A stretch of 64,000 nucleotides of DNA, from contig NZ_VMBG01000001.1 of NCBI RefSeq assembly GCF_007559335.1, forward strand, positions 930,001-994,000. The letters run 5' to 3'. This DNA comes from Rariglobus hedericola. GTDB lineage: Bacteria > Verrucomicrobiota > Verrucomicrobiia > Opitutales > Opitutaceae. The translations under genes were made by a program, and so were the position numbers. A model generated the notes under the pieces. It made no database searches. It saw nothing but the letters and a program-made list of their open reading frames with translations, and was not told the DNA's origin. Positions 34,301 through 43,154 of the stretch are shown here, in pieces (position 1 is the first letter of the stretch; each line of letters opens with the position of its first letter).

Positions 34301-35647
34301 AAAATGCGCCTGCCTCTCGACGAGACCTTCGACACCATGGCCGGGGATGTTTCGGCAAACACTCCGGCCAACTCGGGCACCGTCATCGGAAACAACACAT
34401 CATGGATGCCCGCGGACGGCCGGGTCGGCGGCGCACTGAACTTCACAGGCAGCGCTCAGCGTATTCAGATTCCGGATAATTCATCACGCCCCCTCGACGG
34501 AGACACCGCGATTTCGCTTTCGTATTGGATGTATATCAACGGCATCGATGCGACCACCCGTGCGATTCTCTGCAAACGCACGTCGGCGGGAGTTGGCGAA
34601 TCCTACACGGTCACGCTCAGTAATCCCGCCAAGCTCACCGTGAATATCGGCACCTATGGGCCGACCAATCGCCTGACCAGCGCGACCACTCTCGTTGCAG
34701 GCCAATGGTATCATGTAGCCATCATTTTCGACGTGGCCCAGCGCCCTGCTGAACGGCTGAAGCTTTATCTTAATGGCATACCGGACAAGTTCCTGACGAC
34801 CACCCAGACCGAGGTTCCTCGTTTCACCTCACCGCTCTATGTCGGCGGTTTCGACAGCACCAATGGTAACAGCTTCAACGGCCGCCTTGACGAGATCCGT
34901 ATTTACAACCGCGGGTTGACTCCGGCCGAGATCACCGACCTCGCATCCGCTTCGCCTGTCAACCTGGCGCCGGTTCTCACGGGATCCTCCACCTTCACCG
35001 GAAACGTCGGTCAATCGCTCCCAATCATCGCCGGCGTAGTCGACGACGCCCTGCCCGGTCCTTCGCTCCTGATGAACTGGCAGCAACTGTCCGGGCCCTC
35101 CACCCTGTCGATCGCCAACGCGTTCTCCACCTCGACGACCGCCTTGGGCAGCACCGCCGGCACCTACGGCCTGCGGTTTACCGCAACCGATGGCGATGTC
35201 ACCAGCTTCGTCGATTTCAGCGCCACGCTCGAAGGTCAGACTTACGCGGGGTGGGTGTCTGCCCACGGCTTGACCGGCTCGGACGCCGGAGAATCCGCGA
35301 CCCCCGACAATGACGGCGTGCCCAACCTCCTCAAGTTCGCCACCGGCCTTGAGCCCGGCACATCCAGTTCGTCGGGACCCGCGACTGTCTCGACCACGAA
35401 CAACCACCTCGTGATTGCGTTCAACCGCCTAAGTCCCGCTCCGCTCGACTACGTGGTCGAGGCCACTCAGGACCTCGTCGCATGGGAGCCAATTGCCACC
35501 CTTGCCTCCGGTTCCAGCACTTGGACCGGCTCTGCCAGCGTTACCGAAACCGGCACGGGCTCTCTGCTCTCCGTCTCCGTGACCGACCCTGTCGCCCTTA
35601 TCGAACAACCCCGCCGCTTCCTTCGCCTCAGGATCACCTTACCCTAA
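31373..35647 (+). CDS. Giant secreted multidomain protein with gingipain-like, LamG and Ig-like domains
   Basis: From the ATG at 31373 the protein has 1424 residues, with a signal peptide to about residue 35 (PVSAA). Residues about 130-520 resemble the C25 peptidase (gingipain) fold (GRVVLVVTSDVQAALPTELA, NVIILGRAPVA) but the segments that should hold the catalytic His and Cys read FYFKGDG and VTGMQSNWG, so it is probably not a protease. Then follow an FnIII-like domain, a putative Ig domain (PQGLTLISNGTISGTP), a DNRLRE-type beta domain, a PKD/REJ-like domain, a LamG/concanavalin-like domain (about 975-1190, with GRLDEIRIYNRGLTPAEI) and a C-terminal domain ending RRFLRLRITLP. It is likely an extracellular glycan-binding protein of the regulon. 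Confidence 0.75.
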   Translation: MAVLAQSLLVRFLAASLLIASSGLSLLSPVSAATWPPAASSYDQAVPMEATVTDVPPSIALKFSRAGAYTIYRKAANVTTWGAALATLPANSTSWTDTAVSTGVLYEYKAVLSGANTGVYWSNSAPVGHILSGIKVDETQPRGRVVLVVTSDVQAALPTELAQFKSDFVADGWTVHEISCTRVAKYDAYGVDTNGDGVADSGFPADHIALRNQIIALYNAYPGEVKNVIILGRAPVARTGIAGINPDGHGDRCTLSADAYYADVNGTWTDTGNNFANTTNSINRPGDNRFDPINTTQTGPVEMGFGRIDLSNSIVFEYAALRTYLQKLHRYKTASADFQPGRKIAIRDGYSNVDETGWSTGPAVSGLVNVDAFNRTDLPLPVSGNDADQAYSALHGPYLFYFKGDGAPAFSPGGKAVFVTGMQSNWGYWWETQNAMQTQLSEDNFTLSVTWSIWGVRYFYHRMAMGLDAGDMMRMSINNTSPVTGTYQWATDTYGNGDYSGSLFMSHMGDPTLRLFMFEPPSDLAIRKNNNAPLLTWSASPATGVIGYHVYRASTAAGPFVRITSSPVAATQFVDSTTATGPVSYMVRAVRLETSASGSFYNASLGAVSSIDFDATPAALQVPGTTLPDARCAQAYSVALPVTGGIPAYTWTLISGTLPQGLTLISNGTISGTPVRQETTTFIVRVTDLVNVSADQTYTINTLSEQTLVVPATISAATVSTSTGTNYSGSDSFLVNNQRDAYVRFDLSTVPSRNVYLRARLRLFASPSTANGYPFLEAALLSDSDDTMAENTITYSHSPAVNDAFITVRTDTLPTPGGYVDIDVTPLFQETLANDPARILGLKIFTKTANQSLTVGSRRAFGDNQVRLILDVTDAPKITMTSPASGAAFARPGTGLQLQANISPLSPRTASLTWSQVAGPGTITLGTPAAATTTATFSTQGDYTLRLYADDGTLRSSRDIVVRVFDSTVKGPVSGLKMRLPLDETFDTMAGDVSANTPANSGTVIGNNTSWMPADGRVGGALNFTGSAQRIQIPDNSSRPLDGDTAISLSYWMYINGIDATTRAILCKRTSAGVGESYTVTLSNPAKLTVNIGTYGPTNRLTSATTLVAGQWYHVAIIFDVAQRPAERLKLYLNGIPDKFLTTTQTEVPRFTSPLYVGGFDSTNGNSFNGRLDEIRIYNRGLTPAEITDLASASPVNLAPVLTGSSTFTGNVGQSLPIIAGVVDDALPGPSLLMNWQQLSGPSTLSIANAFSTSTTALGSTAGTYGLRFTATDGDVTSFVDFSATLEGQTYAGWVSAHGLTGSDAGESATPDNDGVPNLLKFATGLEPGTSSSSGPATVSTTNNHLVIAFNRLSPAPLDYVVEATQDLVAWEPIATLASGSSTWTGSASVTETGTGSLLSVSVTDPVALIEQPRRFLRLRITLP

Positions 35648-35748
35648 TAGTTCCGGGACCAAGCGCCTGGTAATTTACATCATTATTAAGCAGGCCTCTC
35701 GGTATTCGCGGCACCCCAGTGATCCCGCCCTGCTTCATATGCCAAGCC

Positions 35749-37071
35749 TTACGGCGCGTGCACAGCCACCGCTTGCTCGGCGATGTGGCGTTGTTCCACC
35801 TCTACCAAAGCCGCCTGCAGTCGGGTATTGTCCAAATTGTGACCGTTCGTGATCATATGAATCATTTCCTTGGGCGCGGTGACTTGATTGTAGGCGGCGT
35901 AGACACTGGTGGGCGGACATACCACGTCGACAAAGCCCACCCAAAAGTAACCCTTCGCCTTGATGCGTGGCGCGAAGTTCACCATGTCGAAATAGCGCGC
36001 CGCCTCCAACACCGCCGCCTCCGGCACGCCGTCCTTCACCGGGACAATTTTTGGCCATCCGGCAATCCGTCCTGCAACCATGCCGCTGTGATCGCACATC
36101 GCCGTGATGATTGCCGTATAAAATGTCACGCGTGGATCGAGCGCGGCGCCGGCCATGGACTGCGCGCCGCCTTGACTGCCTCCCTCGATGATCAAGGTGC
36201 GTCCATCCCACTCGGGTTGCGCGGCGAGAAAATCCAGCGCCCGCTGGACGCGCAGGAACATCCCCAAGAAATACCAGGTGTCCCGTGACTCGCGTCCTTC
36301 GACCCGGTAAAGTTTCAGTGCGCCCTTGGTCAGCTCGTCATAGAATGCCTCGGGCTTCGCGTTGGGAATGCCGTGAGCATTGATTGCGAGAGATATCACA
36401 TCCCGGCGCGCCCAGTCTTTCGCTTGGAATAAATGGGCGCTGCGCACGCCCGCCCCGTCCACATACAGGCGGGCCGGGTAACCGCCGGCGCGACCGGACG
36501 CAGGCCGTGCGTAATAGCCCGACACCGGCGCACCCACGCAGTCAACCTGCACGTCGAAGGCCTCGATGTGCGCGTCTTGTTCGTTCGCAAGCGGCACCGG
36601 TGTCAGTCGGCTTTTCAACGGCACGGCCGCGAGGCGTTTTTTCTGGGTGGTCCAAAACGCATCGAAATCATCCGGACAGGGCAGGCTGGGCTTGATCTGC
36701 ATCGGCTCGATCCCGGCAGCGGCCATCGCGGTGTGCGTGACGTCGCCCTCGACCACCGTCACCTTGCACTGGAGAAAACCCGGCTCATCCAGCGACCCCG
36801 TCACAGTGGCGTGTCCATCTTTGAGGGATAGAGTGCCTTCGCGCACGGGTGCCACGCCGTCTTTCGAAACGCGCCAGTGGACTTCGCGCGGAAAGGACGC
36901 CGCGGGTTCGGTCGTGGTGTTCTTCCACTTGATTTCAAACGACACCGTTTCTCCCCGGCGATACAGGGCGTCGGGCCGGTCCGTGGTCACGGAAAGCTTA
37001 GAGGAAAAAGGTCCGCCAAAAGCAGCGAGAGGAAACGCGAGGAGAGACATTAAAAGCACAGTGGTTTTCAT
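35749..37071 (-). CDS. CE7-type acetyl xylan esterase / cephalosporin-C deacetylase family
   Basis: This 440-residue secreted protein (signal to about residue 19) has an N-terminal Ig-like domain (about 25-125) and an alpha/beta hydrolase domain of the AXE1 family. The nucleophile elbow is EGGSQGGAQ at about residue 290; DVVCPPTS supplies the Asp, and NGHNLDN the His. RPASGRAGGYPARLYVDGAG is the family oxyanion region. It removes acetyl groups from xylan or other acetylated glycans. Its ATG overlaps the stop of the upstream SGNH gene by four bases. Confidence 0.88.
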   Translation of the reverse strand: MKTTVLLMSLLAFPLAAFGGPFSSKLSVTTDRPDALYRRGETVSFEIKWKNTTTEPAASFPREVHWRVSKDGVAPVREGTLSLKDGHATVTGSLDEPGFLQCKVTVVEGDVTHTAMAAAGIEPMQIKPSLPCPDDFDAFWTTQKKRLAAVPLKSRLTPVPLANEQDAHIEAFDVQVDCVGAPVSGYYARPASGRAGGYPARLYVDGAGVRSAHLFQAKDWARRDVISLAINAHGIPNAKPEAFYDELTKGALKLYRVEGRESRDTWYFLGMFLRVQRALDFLAAQPEWDGRTLIIEGGSQGGAQSMAGAALDPRVTFYTAIITAMCDHSGMVAGRIAGWPKIVPVKDGVPEAAVLEAARYFDMVNFAPRIKAKGYFWVGFVDVVCPPTSVYAAYNQVTAPKEMIHMITNGHNLDNTRLQAALVEVEQRHIAEQAVAVHAP

Positions 37072-37991
37072 CGGACGGAGAAGGACGCAAGGGGCGGACG
37101 CGCACGGCGGCGCAGGTCGGCCGCATCGTCCGGTCGGAGCGCGGGCGGAACGAAGCCGGCAGGCGCCTCATCCGCATTGAAAAGCGACTGATACCAGACA
37201 CATGCTCCCAGATACTTGCCTGCCGGGCCGAGGTGCTTGGCGTCGAGCTCCAATTTGGGTCCGCCCTCGGCATCCATTTTCCAATACCAGCCGGCATGCA
37301 GGCTGGCTTCCTGTCGCGGCAGCATTCCCTGCGGCGGGTCATCGAAGTTAAACGCCGGATCGGGCGCATACGTCCAACGCGAGTTTTTACGCGCTCGCGC
37401 AAACGCATCACCGACCGGGATCACCCGGAACCCCGTTTGCCGGGAGATCGCGAGATACGTCTCCCTGATCTGCGCTTGCATGCACTCCTGCGTGAAGCTG
37501 GGGTCGAGTTGAAACCATGGATGATCGTCGCGATACGACCATGTAGAGTGGAAAACGATTTCCGCCGAGGGCGCATGGCGGCGGATGGTTTCGATCAGTT
37601 GCTCGACGCTCGGCTGGAAGGACTCGAGCTTATGGCTAAGCTCGCTGAATTGCTGGAGCGTGACCACGTCCCACCGCGCCGCGGTCAGTGCCTCCTGGAG
37701 GGTGGCCGCACACGGCCCGCCGGTGCGCGGATCGATAAAATCCTTATAAGCCCGTCCGACGGCATCCCCCGCCTCGGCCAGCCCCAACCACCTGACATGA
37801 GCCTCGAACGAGGCTCCGCCGACGTTGGCCTTGCCGAGCACAAGGCGCTTCCCTCCAGCGGAAGCGAGCGCAGGCAGGTATTCGGTGGCATTGTCCGAAA
37901 AACTATTCCCAATCGTCAGGATGCTGATGCTTTCACGCGGCTGTGCATGCCGTTCACTCCGGGGCGGCTGATTGTTCGCGCAAGTATTCAT
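37068..37991 (-). CDS. SGNH-like hydrolase (DUF4886-type)
   Basis: This 307-residue protein has SILTIGNSFSDNATEYL, where the Ser of GNS is the probable nucleophile, VTLQQFSEL, and a C-terminal LDAKHLGPAGKYLGACVW with DxxH spacing. The layout matches the DUF4886 group of the SGNH superfamily. No clear signal peptide. It is coupled to the CE7 esterase by a 4-bp overlap, suggesting joint deacylation of one glycan. Confidence 0.8.
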   Translation of the reverse strand: MNTCANNQPPRSERHAQPRESISILTIGNSFSDNATEYLPALASAGGKRLVLGKANVGGASFEAHVRWLGLAEAGDAVGRAYKDFIDPRTGGPCAATLQEALTAARWDVVTLQQFSELSHKLESFQPSVEQLIETIRRHAPSAEIVFHSTWSYRDDHPWFQLDPSFTQECMQAQIRETYLAISRQTGFRVIPVGDAFARARKNSRWTYAPDPAFNFDDPPQGMLPRQEASLHAGWYWKMDAEGGPKLELDAKHLGPAGKYLGACVWYQSLFNADEAPAGFVPPALRPDDAADLRRRARPPLASFSVR

Positions 37992-37993
37992 CG

Positions 37994-38029
37994 CAAAAAA
38001 GAAGGGAGGTGCCGGCGAACGGCGCCTCC
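37994..38029 (-). terminator. Terminator after the large GH-like gene
   Basis: Read on the minus strand, a 10-bp stem (38029-38020 with 38014-38005, one G.U pair) with a 5-nt loop is followed by CTTCTTTTTT. It separates the gene 38046-40805 from the esterase pair below. Confidence 0.75.
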
Positions 38030-38045
38030 AGTCGGGCCTTTGGGC

Positions 38046-40805
38046 TTATTTCACTCCCTCGAAGACGTAGAGGAAGATCGCCGCCGGCGGCAGGCCTTTC
38101 TTGTCGCCACCGGTCGTCTCGTTGATTTGCCAGGCGCCGTTTTGGTTAAACTGCGGCTGTCTCGGGTTAAGTGACAAGGATTCGATTTTAACCTCCTCCG
38201 AAGTAATATTATTCGCACGCGGATTACCTGCGAGCTTGTGGAGGCTGATCTTAGCGGCCGACTTGAACGGCAGCTTGAGGGAGACCGCGGAATAGCCGTC
38301 CCCGAAATCGATCCCGTGTGCCTGGCCATCGATCTTGCGCGAGAGCACAAAGACCGACCATCGGTCACCGTCCCGCATCGCATACACGCCAACCAGCGGA
38401 ATCTGGGCCGTGGTCTCTTTGCCCTCGGTGTGCTCTATGGTCGGCAGTTGCACAGTCTCGACCTTCATGAGCGCACCACTGGCGAACCTGTTGCGCAGGG
38501 TCATCGCAAGCCAGGAGATATGTGGACGAAATCCATCCGATCTCATGGTGTGACTCGACCAATACTGGCCTTGCTGGAAACTGAAGTAGTTCTGATACGT
38601 CCAACCCTGCAGGTAACTGCCAAGCCAAGCGTCAAGCGATGCCACCGCCATCGCCTGTGATTTACCATAACGTTCAGCTGATTCAACGAGGCCGGGTATC
38701 TTGCGTGTTTCACGATCGATCGAATACCCGCTGGGGCCCCCTTCATAAGCGATCAAGTCGTAAACAATGCCCTTTTGAGCCAAAAGCTTTTGGGCTTCGA
38801 AAGTGCGTTCCTGACTCGCCTTCACGCCAATCTGATAGCCCATGATGGTCGCGAGCAACCCATCGTTATCGAAGGTGGCCAATGGCTTGTCTCCCGTTTC
38901 CCATTTAGGACCGACGTAGTTCGCCCGACCGACATAGGCAGCCTGCGAAGTGCGTTGGATGGCCTCCTCGCCGTAGCCACGAGCCATGCCGTGCTCCACG
39001 CGGCCGGAATAATTGCTGCCTAGGTTAAACTTAATTTTGCCGTCGAGCTTTGCCTTATTCCACCAAGGACTGCTCTTGATCTGGGTGATCAGGAAATCGG
39101 CGAACAATCCGTATTCGGGTCCGCCTCTGTGCACTGCTCCCAATGTTGAAAAACCGATCCAGTCGTCAGGCTTTCCGTTGTGCCAGGTCTCGTTGCCCAG
39201 CTCCACAATGACCTCGCGAAATTCATCCGTCCAAGGCGTGCCGTTGCCGCCGCGCTGCAAGGTGCGTTTGTAGGCCCAAGGCTTCGTCTTCGGCGTGTCC
39301 GTCTTCGCATCGTAAGGCGCGGCCATGTATTCGACAAAGTTCAGCCAGTCCTGCTCATCGTGCAGGATATGCTGCATGACGATATGCGGCATCATGCGCG
39401 TGCTCGGGCTGTCGCCTGTCGCAAAATCAAACAGGAGTTCCTGCGGGAGCGACAGGTCCTTGTTCTGGCTGGTGATTGACGTGCGCCAACCCGGGTTGAG
39501 CTGGCTGCTGGGATGCAGACTGAGCAGCGAGTCCATGGTAATGTCCCGCTCAAGCACCCAGATGCGGTGCGTGCCTTTTGGCCCCGTCGCGGGCTGGGAC
39601 GCCACCAACGCTGCCAGCATGTCCGGATCGGGCACATAGGGGAGCTCCAGCTCCTTGGGCGAATCGAAGCGAAAGAGCCGGCTGTTATCCATCCAGAGCT
39701 TGCCGGGGCCCGTGAATGAAAAGGCCGGGCCGTAATGTCTGGAGCCCACGGGACGCGCTGGAGCGACGAAATCATAAGTGTATTTTTTCCACATGCCATC
39801 GACCGTGAACGCGCTGCGAATCCCCGCATGTCCCGAAGTTTTTTCCGGATTGATGAAAAACGTCACCTTGCCGCCGTCGCCGAGTCCTTCCTGCCGCAGC
39901 CAAACCTCGAGGCGGTAATTTTTTCCCGGCTCGAGTTGTGTGTAGTAAAGGCTCTCCTTGTCTTGATCAGGACCGATGAAACGGGTCTGGCTCATGGTCG
40001 TCCGGCCCGCGGTGGGTTCGATCAACAACGCCGAGTCGCCCGGCTCGATCATTCCTGCGGGAGGTTGTCCATTGTAAGAAGAAAACGAGAGTTTGGTGTC
40101 CTCCGGCTTGAGGGTCCAAGGCCACTGGGGACGCACTGAGGCATTTGGCAACGAGCGCACACGGTTGTGAACCCAGTCCATGTTAAAATCAGCGAGGTCT
40201 TTTTCGAGCACCACGTAATCGAACTCCTTCAGTTCAGGGGAATCCGCAGAGAGATAGACGCGGTTCGGTTTTTTCCCCGGCGGAGGGGCATCCACAACCC
40301 ACCCACCCTTGGGGAATCCTTCTTTTCCTTCAGGAATCACCGTGGTGGAGCCAACCAGAATGACGTGAGCGCCCGCTGGAATCTCCTTGAACATCTTTAC
40401 GCGTCCATTGTCGGCCACCTCGAGGGCGCCGCCCGCTTTGTCCACGATCCGATAGATGCGAACCTTTGCCCCGCTCAGGAAGCCATCGGCCCAGAGTTTA
40501 TACCACGAGGTGCCGCCAGGCGAATCCAGCTCGAAGGAGCGATCTTCGACTTTCACCGCGCGGTGCATGTTCTGCCACACCGGACGTTCATTGCCGGCAT
40601 TGACGATGTAGTTTCCAGCCGCGGCTTGGACTCCGCGTCCACCAAAATCATTGGCTCCGAGCGGCGGGACTTTGTCCGCGGGCCGGGCGACTTCAGTGGT
40701 GACGACGATCTTGGCTTCAAGAGTCACATTGGATTGGGCATGGCCCGCCGTTATGGAAAACGCCAAGGCGATGGCCGCGACGGGAAATGACAACGAATGC
40801 TTCAT
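38046..40805 (-). CDS. Secreted protein with CBM and probable clan GH-A catalytic domain
   Basis: From the ATG at 40805 (MKHSLSFPVAAIALAFSI) the protein has 919 residues with a signal ending AGHAQ. A carbohydrate-binding-type beta-sandwich covers about 310-400 (LEPGKNYRLEVWLRQEG, WMDNSRLFRF). The catalytic domain shows VELGNETWHNG at about residue 539, resembling the clan GH-A acid/base Asn-Glu, and IAYEGGPSGY at about 688, resembling the nucleophile Glu. The related protein at 48212-51652 has the same pair with the same spacing (about 150). I cannot assign a numbered GH family. It is transcribed from a region with two operator palindromes. Confidence 0.7.
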   Translation of the reverse strand: MKHSLSFPVAAIALAFSITAGHAQSNVTLEAKIVVTTEVARPADKVPPLGANDFGGRGVQAAAGNYIVNAGNERPVWQNMHRAVKVEDRSFELDSPGGTSWYKLWADGFLSGAKVRIYRIVDKAGGALEVADNGRVKMFKEIPAGAHVILVGSTTVIPEGKEGFPKGGWVVDAPPPGKKPNRVYLSADSPELKEFDYVVLEKDLADFNMDWVHNRVRSLPNASVRPQWPWTLKPEDTKLSFSSYNGQPPAGMIEPGDSALLIEPTAGRTTMSQTRFIGPDQDKESLYYTQLEPGKNYRLEVWLRQEGLGDGGKVTFFINPEKTSGHAGIRSAFTVDGMWKKYTYDFVAPARPVGSRHYGPAFSFTGPGKLWMDNSRLFRFDSPKELELPYVPDPDMLAALVASQPATGPKGTHRIWVLERDITMDSLLSLHPSSQLNPGWRTSITSQNKDLSLPQELLFDFATGDSPSTRMMPHIVMQHILHDEQDWLNFVEYMAAPYDAKTDTPKTKPWAYKRTLQRGGNGTPWTDEFREVIVELGNETWHNGKPDDWIGFSTLGAVHRGGPEYGLFADFLITQIKSSPWWNKAKLDGKIKFNLGSNYSGRVEHGMARGYGEEAIQRTSQAAYVGRANYVGPKWETGDKPLATFDNDGLLATIMGYQIGVKASQERTFEAQKLLAQKGIVYDLIAYEGGPSGYSIDRETRKIPGLVESAERYGKSQAMAVASLDAWLGSYLQGWTYQNYFSFQQGQYWSSHTMRSDGFRPHISWLAMTLRNRFASGALMKVETVQLPTIEHTEGKETTAQIPLVGVYAMRDGDRWSVFVLSRKIDGQAHGIDFGDGYSAVSLKLPFKSAAKISLHKLAGNPRANNITSEEVKIESLSLNPRQPQFNQNGAWQINETTGGDKKGLPPAAIFLYVFEGVK

Positions 40806-40898
40806 GGGGGGGGTAAAAGTGGGAGTCCTGCACGCAAAAGGCGTATCGGTTCCTGCCAGCAATTCACTGCCGCGCCAGGCTCGCAAATCCTCCGTTTC

Positions 40899-40909
40899 GG
40901 GACCGTCCC
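40899..40909. promoter_or_regulatory. Operator-like palindrome GGGACCGTCCC (site 5)
   Basis: An 11-bp variant of the repeated palindrome with one central base fewer, in the context TTTCGGGACCGTCCCGTTT. It lies 94 bp upstream of the minus-strand start at 40805, in the divergent region 40806-41089. Confidence 0.65.
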
Positions 40910-40943
40910 GTTTTAGCTTTTTCAGAGGCCCGCCGTTGTGTTG

Positions 40944-40955
40944 GGGACTGGTCCC
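40944..40955. promoter_or_regulatory. Operator-like palindrome GGGACTGGTCCC (site 6)
   Basis: Identical core to site 4; 134 bp upstream of the YdjC-family start at 41090 and 45 bp from site 5 start to start. The pair could serve the two divergent promoters. Confidence 0.7.
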
Positions 40956-41089
40956 GCCTGCATGAAATTGAGATCAGCGTTAAAGCCAGCCCCAATGTGC
41001 CCGCCCTCTTCTATGCCGGCCTAGGCCGGGCGGGACCTGCGCAAAAAAACGTCACGCACCTCGTCCGCATTCTTCCTTCAGATTTTTCC

Positions 41090-41869
41090 ATGAGCACACC
41101 TCCCACCAAACGCCTGCTGATTCGCCTCGATGACGCCGGTCTCAATCTCGATACCAACCGAGGGATCGAAGCCGCCGCCCGCACCGGCCCCGGTCGCTCC
41201 GTGGGCATCATGGCCTGCACGCCCGCTTTTGAAGACGCCGCCCGCCGGTTGCGCAACCTGCCCCGCCTCGCGATCGGTGTTCACCTGACGCTCAACTCCG
41301 AATGGACCAACCTCCGTTGGGGTCCCGTTCTTCCCGCTTCAGACGTTCCCTCATTGGTCGATGAAGAGGGATTCCTTCCCCTGAATCACCAACTCTACCG
41401 CAACCGCCCCCCGGTCATTGCCGAAGTCATCGCAGAGCTTCGTGCGCAAATTGCGGCGGTGCGCGCCGCCGGCCTCAAGCCTTGCTACGCCGACGAACAC
41501 ATGGTGTTCGCCTCGATCAGCCCGCAACTGGCCCAACCTATTCGTGAACTGCTCTCCGATGAGGGCCTGTTTTATGCCCGTGACGCTCGCCTACTCACTT
41601 TCAAGCCGGAGGACAGACCCGCCGGATCGCGGATGTCCGCTTGGTGCCAGGCACTCCACGCCGCGGCGCCTGGCGACTATCTCTTGGTTACTCACCCTGC
41701 CTGTGCAGGTGAGGAACTCGCTGGCCTCACCCTGCCCGGTAAACCACCGGGAGAAGCCGCCCTGTCACGTATCGACGAATACACTGCGCTATCGGATCCG
41801 GAACTGGCGCAGGGCCTGACCACGGCAGACGTGCGCCCCATCACTTACCGGGACTTACAACAGGCTTGA
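41090..41869 (+). CDS. YdjC/ChbG-family carbohydrate deacetylase
   Basis: From the ATG at 41090 (MSTPPTKRLLIRLDDAGLN) the protein has 259 residues. The metal-binding Asp pair is in RLDDAGLN, a conserved His in IGVHLTLN, another in YADEHMVF and a third in LVTHPAC. The usual NADDFG and DxHxH forms are altered here (LDDAG, DEHMV). The family removes acetyl groups from N-acetylated oligosaccharides such as diacetylchitobiose; the substrate here is not known. Confidence 0.85.
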   Translation: MSTPPTKRLLIRLDDAGLNLDTNRGIEAAARTGPGRSVGIMACTPAFEDAARRLRNLPRLAIGVHLTLNSEWTNLRWGPVLPASDVPSLVDEEGFLPLNHQLYRNRPPVIAEVIAELRAQIAAVRAAGLKPCYADEHMVFASISPQLAQPIRELLSDEGLFYARDARLLTFKPEDRPAGSRMSAWCQALHAAAPGDYLLVTHPACAGEELAGLTLPGKPPGEAALSRIDEYTALSDPELAQGLTTADVRPITYRDLQQA

Positions 41870-41989
41870 GACTATAAGGGCTGATCCGGTTAGCGTTTTC
41901 CGGGCATGGACAAGATACCCGTGCTACGGCCACAAGCATCCTGCCAGTGAGAGCCTGTTCAATGCCAAGTGCCTTAGGGCTAGAAAATC

Positions 41990-42001
41990 GGGACAGGTCC
42001 C
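41990..42001. promoter_or_regulatory. Operator-like palindrome GGGACAGGTCCC (site 7)
   Basis: The context TCGGGACAGGTCCCGA is a 16-bp dyad lying 102 bp upstream of the LacI-family start at 42104, which points to autoregulation. Confidence 0.72.
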
Positions 42002-42103
42002 GAAGTCATTCGTTTGCACTCACAGGTCCTTGGGTCGCCCTTTTAAAAGGTAACGCCAAGCCCATCATTGTCACATCGCCATCGCTTCGTCTTTATATTC
42101 CCC

Positions 42104-43123
42104 GTGTCTGACGCCCCTACCATCCGTGACCTTGCAGATAAACTGGGACTTGGAAAATCCACCGTGCAGCGTGCTCTCGCGGGGCTTTCAGGTATCTCTC
42201 CCGCCACCGCCAGGCGGGTGCAGGCGGTGGCCGCGGAAATGGGCTATCGCCCCGATCCACTTTTCTCCTCGCTCGCTATGCAGCGTTCCCGGTCTCGGCG
42301 GCACACCTTGGAGATCGCCTACCTTCGTAGCTCCAATGCTCGGGGCGGTCTCAACCCCTTCGAACAGGTAAAAGCCCACGCATTCCCCCTCGGTTATGAT
42401 GTCCAGATGATCGACCCGGAGGCTCTGGGTGTCGGCAAACGCCTGATGAAGGTGCTTTATCATCGCGGCAATGTCGGTGTCATTGTTGCACCGGTTAATC
42501 CCTCATGCCATGAGGCCATTCTGGCCAATACCCAGCTGCCGGTGGTGTGTTGCGGACGGATCGACCCGCTTCCCCTGCACACGGTGCAACCCGATATCAC
42601 CGATCATGTGCGCGTGGTCTGGCGACACATCCGCGCGGCCGGTTATTCCCGAATAGGCCCCGCCATCGCCCAGCATACGCCCGCCGTTGAAGACGATATA
42701 GACCGCCTCGGTGCGGTTCTCGCCTGCCAGCTGGAGCTGCGCACAAAAGATCGCATCCCTCCGCTGCTCACCCCGCTTCCCGATCACGCTTCTCTCGTCG
42801 CGTGGTTCCGCCGACACAAGCCCGACGCCATCTTGGGTTTTTCAGCCGGGCAATATTATGCCCTCAAGCAAGCGGGCATCGACATGTCCCGGATCGGCTT
42901 CGCCTCTCTGCATGCCTCGCACGACGTCTACACCGTTAACATAGCCGGCACCGAGGAGCTCAATGACTCGGTCGCCCAAGAGGCAGTGCATCTCTTGGAT
43001 CAATTCATCCGACGCCGCGCCGTCGGCCTGCCTCGCGAGCCCCTGCATCTGCTGATACCCGGCCGTTGGAAACCGGGCTCGAGTCTGCCCAACAAGGCCC
43101 GACGTAACCTCGCGTCCGCATAA
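42104..43123 (+). CDS. LacI-family regulator, candidate controller of the GGGAC-NN-GTCCC regulon
   Basis: From the GTG at 42104 (PTIRDLADKLGLGKSTVQR next) the protein has 339 residues: an N-terminal HTH (about residues 5-25), a hinge RPDPLFSSLAMQR and a sugar-binding effector domain (VGVIVAPVNPS, DAILGFSAGQYYAL, IPGRWKPG at the end). The hinge differs from the standard AARxL form, seen in the other LacI gene of the window. A copy of the repeated palindrome precedes the gene, and nine others precede genes on both sides, so this is the most likely regulator of the set. That link is inference. Confidence 0.88.
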   Translation: MSDAPTIRDLADKLGLGKSTVQRALAGLSGISPATARRVQAVAAEMGYRPDPLFSSLAMQRSRSRRHTLEIAYLRSSNARGGLNPFEQVKAHAFPLGYDVQMIDPEALGVGKRLMKVLYHRGNVGVIVAPVNPSCHEAILANTQLPVVCCGRIDPLPLHTVQPDITDHVRVVWRHIRAAGYSRIGPAIAQHTPAVEDDIDRLGAVLACQLELRTKDRIPPLLTPLPDHASLVAWFRRHKPDAILGFSAGQYYALKQAGIDMSRIGFASLHASHDVYTVNIAGTEELNDSVAQEAVHLLDQFIRRRAVGLPREPLHLLIPGRWKPGSSLPNKARRNLASA

Positions 43124-43154
43124 TTTCTCAAGCTTGCCGGAGTCCCTGCCACGA

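Noticed and set aside
35650-35665. Additional GGGAC-like site (CCGGGACCAAGCG)
   Set aside because: Only one half matches; no second arm, and it lies between convergent genes.
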